Shown here: positions 1 through 5,075 of the stretch, in pieces
Layout: every line of letters starts with the position of its first letter
Position numbering within the stretch: the first letter of the stretch is position 1
NCBI GenBank assembly: GCA_934177995.1
Contig: CAKPPW010000040.1
Location: 1-6,929 of the forward strand
Reading direction: 5' to 3'
Origin: an uncultured Bacilli bacterium
Lineage (GTDB): Bacteria; Bacillota_I; Bacilli_A; RF39; UBA660
DNA length: 6,929 bases
Translations under genes and position numbers: made by a program
Notes under the pieces: generated by a model
The model's database searches: none
What the model was told of the DNA's origin: nothing
The model's input: the letters and a program-made list of their open reading frames with translations, nothing else

Positions 1-144
1 GAAAAGATAGAAAAAAATCTTAAAGATAGATATAAAATAGATGTTATACCAGCACTTATTATTGATGGTAATATAGTTTCTAAAGGTGCTGTCTTAACAG
101 ATAGAGAAATTAAAAGATATATCAAAGAACTTTGTATGGAGTAG
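1..144 (+). CDS. Thioredoxin-fold protein, C-terminal part (5' end outside window)
   Basis: The window opens inside a plus-strand reading frame of 47 codons ending in TAG. The visible part contains VIPALIIDGNIVSKG followed by a charged helix ending in IKRYIKELCME. A cis-proline strand (IPALII), a DG turn, a second strand ending in a conserved glycine and a closing helix are the C-terminal half of a thioredoxin fold, closest in my recollection to the small thioredoxin-like proteins of the Thioredoxin_3 type. The CxxC active site would lie upstream and is not visible, so redox activity cannot be judged. A hairpin that starts on the last codons serves as its terminator. Glutaredoxin-like or other thioredoxin-fold proteins remain possible. 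Confidence 0.6.
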   Translation, partial: EKIEKNLKDRYKIDVIPALIIDGNIVSKGAVLTDREIKRYIKELCME

Positions 145-166
145 TTAATTACTACTCTTTCTTTTT
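139..166 (+). terminator. Intrinsic terminator after the thioredoxin-like gene
   Basis: A perfect 7-bp stem (GAGTAGT at 139-145 with ACTACTC at 151-157) with a 5-base loop is followed directly by a T-rich run (TTTCTTTTT). The stem begins over the last codon and stop of the preceding gene. It separates that gene from rpoZ. Confidence 0.8.
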
Positions 167-212
167 GTCTAAAAGTGTCATCTTGCTTGTAATTTGTTTT
201 TATTCATATTAT

Positions 213-227
213 TATAATACTAAGGAG
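213..227 (+). promoter_or_regulatory. Putative -10 box and ribosome binding site of rpoZ
   Basis: A perfect TATAAT lies at 213-218. No good -35 sits at normal spacing; TTGTAA at 187-192 is 20 bases away. AAGGAG at 222-227 is 11 bases before the ATG at 239. If the TATAAT is the true -10, transcription would start at the ribosome binding site itself and give a nearly leaderless message, so the promoter call is tentative while the ribosome binding site is solid. Confidence 0.4.
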
Positions 228-238
228 TGTGATACTAT

Positions 239-442
239 ATGATTTATCCTTCTATTGATAAACTTTTAAATATTGTAAGTTCTAAGTATGAACTTGTCCA
301 TATTGCAGCAAGACGTAGTAAAGAAATGTCAAGAAATGAACATTATCAACTGCGAGAAAATGAGTATAAATGTAGTAAAAACATTGGTAGAGCTTTAGAG
401 GAAGTTCTAGAGGGAAAATTAACAGTAGTGGAAAGCGATTAA
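239..442 (+). CDS. rpoZ: DNA-directed RNA polymerase subunit omega
   Basis: The 67-residue product fits the omega subunit, which binds the beta-prime C-terminal region and helps core RNA polymerase assemble. The N-terminus MIYPSIDKLL, then SKYELVHIAARRSKEM, then ALEEVLEGKLTV, follow the omega pattern of PSID, SKYxLV, AA+RA+E and an A-x-EE--GK tail. The length is usual for Firmicutes. The start is set by ATG 239 behind AAGGAG at 222-227. Unlike the common gmk-rpoZ arrangement, no guanylate kinase gene directly precedes it here: the upstream gene is thioredoxin-like and ends in a terminator. A weak terminator stem overlaps the 3' end. Confidence 0.93.
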   Translation: MIYPSIDKLLNIVSSKYELVHIAARRSKEMSRNEHYQLRENEYKCSKNIGRALEEVLEGKLTVVESD

Positions 443-457
443 AAAAGCTTTCCTTTT
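430..457 (+). terminator. Weak intrinsic terminator overlapping the end of rpoZ
   Basis: GGAAAGC at 430-436 pairs perfectly with GCTTTCC at 447-453 around a 10-base loop, followed by only TTTT. The left arm is coding and the rpoZ stop lies in the loop. The short T-tract suggests partial termination, so recX may be co-transcribed with rpoZ by read-through. Confidence 0.6.
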
Positions 458-460
458 AAG

Positions 461-478
461 TATAATAATATTGAGGTG
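461..478 (+). promoter_or_regulatory. Possible -10 box and ribosome binding site of recX
   Basis: TATAAT at 461-466 is a perfect -10 hexamer without a convincing -35 at 17 bases. GAGGTG at 473-478 sits 5 bases before the ATG at 484 and fixes the recX start. Transcription from this -10 would begin almost at the ribosome binding site, so the hexamer may be chance in AT-rich DNA. Confidence 0.35.
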
Positions 479-483
479 TTAAA

Positions 484-1236
484 ATGACAATAAAGATGTT
501 TAAGATGAAACAAAAAGGTTTATATGAATTAGTGATGGATAATGGAAAGATATACTCTTTTTATGAAGAAATTATTTTAAAGTATGAATTATTATTATCT
601 AAGAAGATAGATGATAAACTATTACCTAGTTTATTAGAAGAAAATAAAAAGTATGAATGTTATTATAAAGGACTAGAAAGATTAAATAAGAAAGCTGAAA
701 CAAGAGATAGTCTAGCAAGATATTTATTAAGTAAGGGATATACTGATAATGAGATAGAATTTGTTACGGAAAAGTTAGAAAGTCAAGGCTACTTAAATGA
801 TAGTAGTTATGCTTCTAGTTATGTAAACAATAAAGTATTAACAACCTCTTGGGGAAAAGGTAAGATTAAGAGGCAGCTATTACAAAAGGGTGTTGATGAA
901 CAAGATTGTGATAAGGCTTTAGAGTCTTATTCTAAAGATATAGAATTAGAAAAGTTAGTTAAGAGAATAAATAAAAAGATAAGGTCTAATCATGATAAGA
1001 GTAATAAGGTATTAAAGATGAAACTTGAAAGTGATTTGATTGGTGAAGGGTTTTCTAAGAAATTGATTAATAAAGCATTAAGTGAAGCAGACTTTAGTGA
1101 TGATAGTGAGATAGCAAAGAGAACTTATGAAAAGTTATTAATCAAATTTGGAAGAAAATATGAAGGTAGGAAATTAGAATATAAAGTGAAACAAAAAATG
1201 ACTTCTCTTGGCTTTTATAATTATGGTGATGAATAA
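484..1236 (+). CDS. recX: RecX family regulatory protein
   Basis: RecX binds RecA filaments and modulates RecA's recombinase and coprotease activity. The 250-residue product has a basic N-terminal strand region, then the RecX three-helix repeats. ARYLLSKGYTDNEI (about residues 79-92) followed by VTEKLESQGYLND and YASSYVNNK is the diagnostic block, with the next repeat in KGKIKRQLLQKGVDEQDC and further degenerate repeats to the C-terminus. The length matches the long Firmicutes form (the Bacillus protein is about 260 residues) rather than the roughly 160-residue Gram-negative form. ATG 484 has GAGGTG 5 bases upstream. No recA is in the window. A terminator follows immediately. Confidence 0.9.
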   Translation: MTIKMFKMKQKGLYELVMDNGKIYSFYEEIILKYELLLSKKIDDKLLPSLLEENKKYECYYKGLERLNKKAETRDSLARYLLSKGYTDNEIEFVTEKLESQGYLNDSSYASSYVNNKVLTTSWGKGKIKRQLLQKGVDEQDCDKALESYSKDIELEKLVKRINKKIRSNHDKSNKVLKMKLESDLIGEGFSKKLINKALSEADFSDDSEIAKRTYEKLLIKFGRKYEGRKLEYKVKQKMTSLGFYNYGDE

Positions 1237-1261
1237 AGGATAAACAGGTTTTATCTTTTTT
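1235..1261 (+). terminator. Intrinsic terminator after recX
   Basis: GATAAA at 1239-1244 pairs with TTTATC at 1250-1255 around CAGGT. The stem can extend by a G-U and A-T pairs into the flanking AAAG and the T-run at 1256-1261, giving an A-stem-T terminator. The left flank overlaps the recX stop codon. Confidence 0.75.
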
Positions 1262-1361
1262 AGTACGGGAAAAGTTAAAATATTAAGAAGTTATTATTTA
1301 ATTATAGTAATAGATAAGTATCTATGATATAAAATAATTGAAAATTTTTTTGTCAGATGCT
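1262..1361. other. AT-rich intergenic stretch without recognised gene
   Basis: No convincing reading frame or RNA gene is visible. A short palindromic pair ATAGATA-AG-TATCTAT lies around 1310-1325, too small to interpret. A T-run at 1344-1351 precedes the overlapping inverted repeats described separately. Confidence 0.4.
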
Positions 1362-1430
1362 AATTTAGTAAATCTCGGTAAAAATATACCCTCAATTTAC
1401 TAAATTGAAGGGTTGAATTTAATAAAACCC
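1362..1430 (+). repeat. Overlapping, mutually exclusive inverted repeats upstream of the PD-(D/E)XK gene
   Basis: AATTTAGTAAAT at 1362-1373 is the exact reverse complement of ATTTACTAAATT at 1395-1406. Between them GGTA at 1377-1380 can pair with TACC at 1387-1390, making a 45-base two-part hairpin. The right arm can instead fold within CAATTT (1393-1398) and AAATTG (1402-1407), extended through CCC (1389-1391) and GGG (1410-1412) with one bulge. GGGTT at 1410-1414 can in turn pair with AACCC at 1426-1430. No T-run follows. The core TTTAGTAAATCTCGGTAAAA recurs nearly unchanged at 6530. An RNA switch, protein-binding site or mobile-element end are all possible. Confidence 0.5.
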
Positions 1431-1450
1431 CTAATTTGGAAGAGTGAATT

Positions 1451-1479
1451 TTGAAAATTGGCTATTTGCAAAGTGATAT
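1451..1479 (+). promoter_or_regulatory. Weak candidate promoter for the PD-(D/E)XK gene
   Basis: TTGAAA at 1451-1456 is a fair -35, followed after 17 bases by TGATAT at 1474-1479, which matches TATAAT at only three positions. This is the best-spaced pair I can see before the gene, but it is poor. Confidence 0.2.
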
Positions 1480-1524
1480 TCATATCTGTTATCCTTTAAC
1501 TACTTGTCCAAAGAAGGGAGGAAT

Positions 1525-2403
1525 ATGACAAAGAAATTTATAAAACCATTATATGATACTACTATAAAGTATTTAGTAAAAAGTACTGATACAAGGTATA
1601 TCATTTATAAGTTTATTTATTTGGCAACGGGTATAGATCTTAGTGATTATACATTAATAGATCAAGAATTAAATACAGGTAATAATATTAAAGATTATCG
1701 TCTTGATTTATTATTTAAGAAAAATAATACCATTGTTAATCTAGAAGTTAATTATGAAGTAACAAAATGGACAAGAAGAAAACAATATAATTATCTGTTT
1801 AGATTGGCAGGAAGTGGTTATGATGTCGGAGATAGTTACAAATCTAGAAAAGTTGTTCAAATAAGTCTAAACAATTCTTACTTTGAAAAGAAAGATGCTA
1901 AGTTAGTGACTTACTGTTTTAGAGATAGTGTTTATCATACTAAAATAGATGGTGTAGAAAGTTATGAGATATATTTAAGTAACTTTAAAGGCGTTAAGTA
2001 TAACGGTAAGAATGAGCTTGCAACACTGTGTTCTATTTTAACAAGTGAGAGCAGGGAACAATTAAAAGAAATAGTAGGAAACTATAAGGAGGGATTAATA
2101 CTAATGAGTGAACTTGAAAAACTAAAACTAAATGATGAATTTAATGCTTACTATGACTATGAAGCAGTTATTAGAAAAGAGAAAAATTCTGAATATGCCA
2201 GTGGCAGAGATGATGGACTGGCTGAAGGAAAAAGTTTGGGTCTAGCCGAAGGAAAAAGCCTGGGACTAGTCGAAGGTGAAAAAACTGGTGCTAATAAAGA
2301 AAAACTAGCTATAGCAAAAATAATGCTTCAAGGAAAAGAATCATTAGATAAAATAATGAAGTATACTGGTCTAAGTAAAAAAGAACTTACTATGTTATTA
2401 TAA
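1525..2403 (+). CDS. PD-(D/E)XK nuclease family protein (Rpn/transposase-like)
   Basis: The 292-residue product resembles the PD-(D/E)XK nuclease family often annotated as a transposase (PDDEXK_2, related to Rpn/YhgA recombination-promoting nucleases). The N-terminus PLYDTTIKYLV, the acidic residue in YRLDLLF (D61), the strand IVNLEVN with E74, and the R-K-x-Y-NYL segment fit the fold. The usual lysine of ExK (often Q in this subfamily) is N76, so catalysis is uncertain. Residues 231-254 carry three GLAEGKSL-like octapeptides, the glycine-glutamate linker typical of the family. The C-terminus (IAKIMLQGK, then TGLSKKEL) is its small helix-turn-helix-like end. A TTG at 1504 could extend it by 7 codons, but GGGAGG at 1516-1521 lies inside that extension and favours ATG 1525. 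Function in the cell is unknown. Confidence 0.75.
   Translation: MTKKFIKPLYDTTIKYLVKSTDTRYIIYKFIYLATGIDLSDYTLIDQELNTGNNIKDYRLDLLFKKNNTIVNLEVNYEVTKWTRRKQYNYLFRLAGSGYDVGDSYKSRKVVQISLNNSYFEKKDAKLVTYCFRDSVYHTKIDGVESYEIYLSNFKGVKYNGKNELATLCSILTSESREQLKEIVGNYKEGLILMSELEKLKLNDEFNAYYDYEAVIRKEKNSEYASGRDDGLAEGKSLGLAEGKSLGLVEGEKTGANKEKLAIAKIMLQGKESLDKIMKYTGLSKKELTMLL
2215..2286 (+). repeat. Three 24-base in-frame tandem units in the PD-(D/E)XK gene
   Basis: Units at 2215-2238, 2239-2262 and 2263-2286 encode GLAEGKSL, GLAEGKSL and GLVEGEKT. Units one and two give identical peptides while differing at several synonymous third or first positions (for example CTG/CTA, GCT/GCC, AGT/AGC, TTG/CTG). The repeat is therefore old or maintained at protein level, not a fresh slippage product. 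Confidence 0.8.
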
Positions 2404-2412
2404 GTACTATTC

Positions 2413-2444
2413 AAAAAGGAACTAGTTTAATTACTAGCTCCTTT
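2413..2444. terminator. Bidirectional terminator between convergent genes
   Basis: AAAGGA-A-CTAGT at 2415-2426 pairs with ACTAG-C-TCCTTT at 2433-2444, giving an 11-bp stem with a single A/C mismatch and a 6-base loop. The A-run on the left supplies a U-tract for the minus strand and the CCTTT end a short one for the plus strand. It lies 11 bases past the PD-(D/E)XK stop and 4 bases past the prsA stop. Confidence 0.75.
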
Positions 2445-2448
2445 AATA

Positions 2449-3462
2449 TTAACTATTAGATGTACTACTTGATTTAGCATTATCTATTAGTTTATTCATA
2501 TATTCATCATAATCTTTCTTTAAAGAATCATCCTTAAATTCAAGACCAGCTTTTTTTCTAACTTCAATTAAAGTTTCATAACGAAGTGATGCATCAGCAT
2601 TAAGTTTCTCATCCTTCAATTTATCTAGAATGTCATCCTTTGATTTCTTTAAAGAAGCCTTTTTCTTTTGATCAACTTTTAAAATAATATGATATCCGTA
2701 AGTTGACTTAACTGGTTCAGTTGTATATTTACCTTTTTCAAGTTTAATAGAGGCATTTAAGAATGCTTCATCCATACCACTATCTTTGTTGAAATAGTCA
2801 ATTAAACCACCATCAGTTTTACTACCAGTATCATCACTATACTTTTTAGCAAGTTTAGCAAAATCAGCTCCATCGTCTAATTTCTTAATTAACTTCTCTG
2901 CTTTTTCTTTAGCTTTCTTTTCAGCATCTTCTTTTTCTTCAGTAGACATATCATCAGTAGTCTTTGGTTTGATTAAGATATGTCTTACCTTCATATCACC
3001 AATAACTTCTTCATCATAGTATTTTTGTATTTCATCATCTTTAATATTATCTTTGATATAATCTTCAACAGCTAAATTTCTCTTATATTCTAAAGAAATC
3101 ATCTTACGAAGTTCATCAATACTTTCTACACCTAAATATTGTTTAACAGCAGCTAAGAAAGTTTCATCATTATCACCATATTGTGATTTCATTTGACTTA
3201 TTTGATTATCTACATACTTAGTTTCTTCATCAGTTGTTTTATATTTTTTATCGAAAATATTATGATCAATCATATCAATTAAGACACTAATACCATATTT
3301 ATCTCTTAAATCTTCATATAAAGTTTCTGCTTTAATTTTTCCACCTTTATATTTAACAATAGTAGAATTCTTTTCAAGCTCAGCTTTCTTTCCACAACCT
3401 GTAACTAATGCACAAACTAAAACTATAAGTAATAGAAATGCTATACCTTTTTTCTTTTGCAC
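2449..3462 (-). CDS. prsA: PrsA-like foldase lipoprotein (parvulin peptidyl-prolyl isomerase)
   Basis: This is a 337-residue extracytoplasmic membrane-anchored foldase, predicted to assist folding of secreted proteins by cis-trans isomerisation of prolyl bonds. Residues 1-23 form a lipoprotein signal peptide: QKKK, a hydrophobic core, then VTGC with Cys23 as the lipidation site. Residues about 24-150 are the SurA/PrsA-like N-terminal helical domain. Residues about 156-264 are the parvulin domain, opening with MKVRHILIK and closing with STYGYHIILKVD, with FAKLAKKYSDD and GGLIDYF between. The C-terminus is a lysine-rich helix and a serine tail. The start is GTG at 3462: AAGGAGGG at 3477-3470 lies 7 bases upstream, whereas upstream ATGs at 3495 and 3480 lack such a site and would precede the signal peptide with extra residues. 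Other SurA-type lipoproteins are an alternative name. Confidence 0.88.
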   Translation of the reverse strand: MQKKKGIAFLLLIVLVCALVTGCGKKAELEKNSTIVKYKGGKIKAETLYEDLRDKYGISVLIDMIDHNIFDKKYKTTDEETKYVDNQISQMKSQYGDNDETFLAAVKQYLGVESIDELRKMISLEYKRNLAVEDYIKDNIKDDEIQKYYDEEVIGDMKVRHILIKPKTTDDMSTEEKEDAEKKAKEKAEKLIKKLDDGADFAKLAKKYSDDTGSKTDGGLIDYFNKDSGMDEAFLNASIKLEKGKYTTEPVKSTYGYHIILKVDQKKKASLKKSKDDILDKLKDEKLNADASLRYETLIEVRKKAGLEFKDDSLKKDYDEYMNKLIDNAKSSSTSNS

Positions 3463-3499
3463 GTTATTTCCCTCCTTCATGTTATCTACATGCAATATA

Positions 3500-3528
3500 A
3501 TGATAACAAACCTTTAAGAAATAAGCAA
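3500..3528 (-). promoter_or_regulatory. Candidate promoter of prsA
   Basis: On the minus strand TTGCTT (3528-3523) and TATCAT (3505-3500) are separated by 17 bases. The -10 differs from consensus at one position and the -35 keeps TTG. The expected start near 3493 leaves a leader of about 30 bases containing AAGGAGGG and the GTG start. Confidence 0.5.
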
Positions 3529-3559
3529 GAAATGGTGTAAAACTTCTTCAAAAAATAAA

Positions 3560-3605
3560 TTGACAGAGTACTACTTTAAAAGTATTATTAACTTAGAAAA
3601 GGTGA
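3560..3605 (+). promoter_or_regulatory. Strong SigA-type promoter and ribosome binding site of the GNAT gene
   Basis: A perfect TTGACA at 3560-3565 is followed after exactly 17 bases by TATTAT at 3583-3588. AAAGGTGA at 3598-3605 then sits 7 bases before ATG 3613. This is the best promoter in the window and is divergent from that of prsA. Confidence 0.82.
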
Positions 3606-3612
3606 GTGTATT

Positions 3613-4092
3613 ATGATAAAACTAAGAAACTTTAATTTAGAAAAAATTGATAAGATAAAACACTATAGTCTTCTAATGAAACTTAATCGAGATAAGAACA
3701 TTAATAACTATATCTCACATAACTTTATCTCTTTCCTTGATAAGCATGCAGCAGAATCAGATGATAAAATGGAAATAGGCAAGTCATATGTAGTAAATAA
3801 AGATAAGAAAAATATTGGTGTAGTTGGAACTTTAGATATGTCTAGTACTGGAGTAGTGGAAGTATGGTATAGCATTGATAAAGACTTAAGAGGAAAAGGT
3901 TATGGTGAGAAAGTATTAGCTCAAGTAACTCCTTATTTAATAGAAAACATTAAAGGACTAAATGATATAGAATTAAAAATAAATAAAAATAATAAAGCTA
4001 GTAAAAAAGTAGCCTTAAGAAATGGTTATATCCTAGATGATGAGGATAAAGAGTTAGGGATAGATATCTACCATTATTTTGGAAAACACTAA
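3613..4092 (+). CDS. GNAT family N-acetyltransferase
   Basis: The 159-residue product is predicted to transfer an acetyl group from acetyl-CoA to an amine; the substrate cannot be told from sequence. The N-terminal helix region is lysine-rich. A central strand pair NIGVVGTLD and VVEVWYSIDKDLRGKGYGEKVL (about 68-103) carries the acetyl-CoA pyrophosphate-binding R-G-K-G-Y-G loop at 93-98. NNKASKKVALRNGY at about 126-139 is the typical late motif before the last strand. The length is normal for a one-domain GNAT of the RimJ/RimL-like group. It has its own strong promoter and is monocistronic as far as visible, since a new signal precedes the next small genes and no clear terminator follows its stop. 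Confidence 0.85.
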   Translation: MIKLRNFNLEKIDKIKHYSLLMKLNRDKNINNYISHNFISFLDKHAAESDDKMEIGKSYVVNKDKKNIGVVGTLDMSSTGVVEVWYSIDKDLRGKGYGEKVLAQVTPYLIENIKGLNDIELKINKNNKASKKVALRNGYILDDEDKELGIDIYHYFGKH

Positions 4093-4111
4093 AAAACATC
4101 CTTCAAACAAT

Positions 4112-4139
4112 CACACATTTAAAAAAATACCATAAAATA
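4112..4139 (+). promoter_or_regulatory. Possible mother-cell sigma (SigK/SigE-like) promoter
   Basis: CACA at 4112-4115 (core AC at 4113-4114) is followed after 16 bases by CATAAAATA at 4131-4139. This matches the Bacillus SigK pattern of mACm, about 16 bases, CATAnnnTA, and also partly the SigE -10. It lies 34 bases before the first tiny membrane-protein gene, whose family is sporulation-linked. The pattern has low information in AT-rich DNA, and no TTGACA/TATAAT pair at good spacing was found as an alternative. Confidence 0.35.
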
Positions 4140-4172
4140 ATGTGAACACTAGAAAAAAAGGAGGATTAATTT

Positions 4173-4253
4173 ATGGGTAATTGCAATTCATCAAGTGCTA
4201 TTGTTTTAGTACTATTTATCTTACTAGTAATCATTATAGGTGCCTATATTTAA
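4173..4253 (+). CDS. Tiny single-helix membrane protein, YjcZ-like (26 residues)
   Basis: The frame from ATG 4173 to TAA 4251-4253 encodes a 26-residue peptide: a polar head MGNCNSSS, then an uninterrupted hydrophobic helix containing VLVLFILLVIIIGAY. This is the layout of the YjcZ/tiny transmembrane Bacillus family, whose members have a short Gly/Cys/Ser-rich head followed by a FALIVVLFILLIIVG-type helix. The ribosome binding site AAAGGAGG at 4157-4164 is 8 bases before the start, which strongly supports translation despite the size. It forms an operon with the next gene, 20 bases downstream. Role is unknown; in Bacillus the family is described as sporulation-associated, and whether this organism sporulates is not visible. 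Cys4 could mediate a disulfide or anchor. Confidence 0.75.
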   Translation: MGNCNSSSAIVLVLFILLVIIIGAYI

Positions 4254-4273
4254 TTTAAAGGGGAGGTGTTAAA

Positions 4274-4402
4274 ATGTCTTGTTCAAATAATCAACCAGTA
4301 ACAACTTCTTGTGGATGTTCTAAACCTAGAAATAGTTTCGTTATAATTATAGTTTTATATATCTTATTAGCTATTATTTTAGGAAGTGTTTGTACTTGGT
4401 AG
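4274..4402 (+). CDS. Small Cys-rich single-helix membrane protein, YjcZ-like (42 residues)
   Basis: The frame from ATG 4274 to TAG 4400-4402 encodes 42 residues. The head (about 1-21) is polar with cysteines at 3, 13 and 15, then K17 and R19. A hydrophobic helix follows, FVIIIVLYILLAIILG at about 22-37, and the tail ends in SVCTW with a fourth cysteine. The helix pattern is like that of the preceding 26-residue gene, suggesting an old duplication with an extended Cys-rich head. GGGAGGTG at 4261-4268 is 5 bases before the start. The two genes share an operon and a terminator. By the positive-inside rule the K/R near the helix start would keep the head in the cytoplasm, but this is inference. 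No function can be assigned. Confidence 0.72.
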   Translation: MSCSNNQPVTTSCGCSKPRNSFVIIIVLYILLAIILGSVCTW

Positions 4403-4407
4403 TTAAA

Positions 4408-4436
4408 CCTTAGAGCTTTGTTTCTAAGGCTTTTTT
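4408..4436 (+). terminator. Strong intrinsic terminator of the tiny-membrane-protein operon
   Basis: CCTTAGA at 4408-4414 pairs perfectly with TCTAAGG at 4423-4429 around an 8-base loop, followed by C and six T. It starts 6 bases after the stop codon of the 42-residue gene and closes the two-gene unit. Confidence 0.88.
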
Positions 4437-4437
4437 C

Positions 4438-4486
4438 TTAAAATAAGTATATAAATAAACTAAAATGTAAAAACTAAGTATGGTGA
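4438..4486 (+). promoter_or_regulatory. Weak promoter candidate and ribosome binding site for the CmpB-like gene
   Basis: TTAAAA at 4438-4443 and TAAAAT at 4461-4466 are 17 bases apart, a weak SigA-like pair in AT-rich DNA. GGTGA at 4482-4486 is 5 bases before ATG 4492 and is the reason to prefer that start over ATG 4480, which overlaps it. Confidence 0.35.
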
Positions 4487-4491
4487 TTATT

Positions 4492-4992
4492 ATGTATTAT
4501 TATTTATCATACTTTTTTATCTTTTCAGTGATTGGTTATATTTATGAAAATATTCTTCATTTAATTCTTCATCATCATTTAACTAATAATCCATTTGTAG
4601 GACCTTGGATGCCAGTATATGGTTTTGGGATAATTGTAATGTTATTAATTGAAAAGTTTGCTTTTACTAAGTTTAATATTTCTAAATGGGGAAAGATTTT
4701 AATAACACTATTATTAAATTTTTTTATCTTAACTATTCTTGAATTAATTGGTGGCCACTTAGTGGAATTTTTTCTTCATAAATCTTATTGGGATTATAGT
4801 AGCTTTAGATTCAATTATGGTAAATATATAGCAGTTGAAGTATCACTCGGTTGGGTTATTGCTAGTTATATATTTTTATTTATAGCAAGAAAATACTTGG
4901 ATAAGATAGTACCTAAGATACCTAGAATTTTAACTAATATATTTATTATAATTTTCTTAATAGATTTTATTTATTCTTTCTTTATAAAATAA
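4492..4992 (+). CDS. CmpB-like membrane protein (putative ABC-transporter type IV family)
   Basis: This is a 166-residue integral membrane protein with about five hydrophobic helices (roughly 5-25, 38-55, 68-90, 112-133 and 147-164). It carries the family's marker blocks: FSVIGYIYEN near the N-terminus, GPWMPVYGFG at 37-46, LELIGG at 83-88, YWDYS at 99-103 and FNYGKYIAVEVSLGW at about 107-121. These match the domain catalogued as putative ABC-transporter type IV (PF06541), whose actual function is not established; no ATPase or substrate-binding gene is nearby, so transport is not supported by context. An ATG at 4480 would add four residues (MVII) but overlaps the GGTGA site. Its stop codon touches the first copy of the 84-base repeat, and no separate terminator is seen. 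Confidence 0.82.
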   Translation: MYYYLSYFFIFSVIGYIYENILHLILHHHLTNNPFVGPWMPVYGFGIIVMLLIEKFAFTKFNISKWGKILITLLLNFFILTILELIGGHLVEFFLHKSYWDYSSFRFNYGKYIAVEVSLGWVIASYIFLFIARKYLDKIVPKIPRILTNIFIIIFLIDFIYSFFIK

Positions 4993-5075
4993 TTAGTACG
5001 AGATATCTTAAAAAAATAACTATTTAATTAAAAACTATTTTCAAAATTTATTAAATATATTATAAGTTAGATGTG
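4992..5075 (+). repeat. Direct repeat, copy 1 (84 bases), upstream of rhuM
   Basis: It begins at the last base of the CmpB-like stop codon and matches 6349-6431 in the same orientation. Positions 5021-5075 are identical over 55 bases to 6377-6431. The first 29 bases differ at three positions (4999, 5001, 5020) and one A in a run of seven. The unit contains the palindrome TTTAATTAAA at 5023-5032 and AATATATT at 5054-5061, and no reading frame. Together with copy 2 it brackets a single gene, rhuM. Confidence 0.92.

Noticed and set aside
1504..1524. TTG start extending the PD-(D/E)XK protein by seven residues
   Set aside because: The GGGAGG ribosome binding site would lie inside the extension and no ribosome binding site precedes the TTG.
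4114..4144. CACATT/AATGTG inverted repeat as a terminator of the GNAT gene
   Set aside because: The 6-bp arms are separated by 19 bases and have no T-run; chance pairing in AT-rich DNA is sufficient.
4480..4491. ATG start adding MVII to the CmpB-like protein
   Set aside because: It overlaps GGTGA, which is well placed for ATG 4492, and has no good site of its own.
4992..5075. The 84-base repeat as a terminator of the CmpB-like and rhuM genes
   Set aside because: Although each copy follows a stop codon, there is no GC-containing stem followed by a T-run; only short AT palindromes are present.
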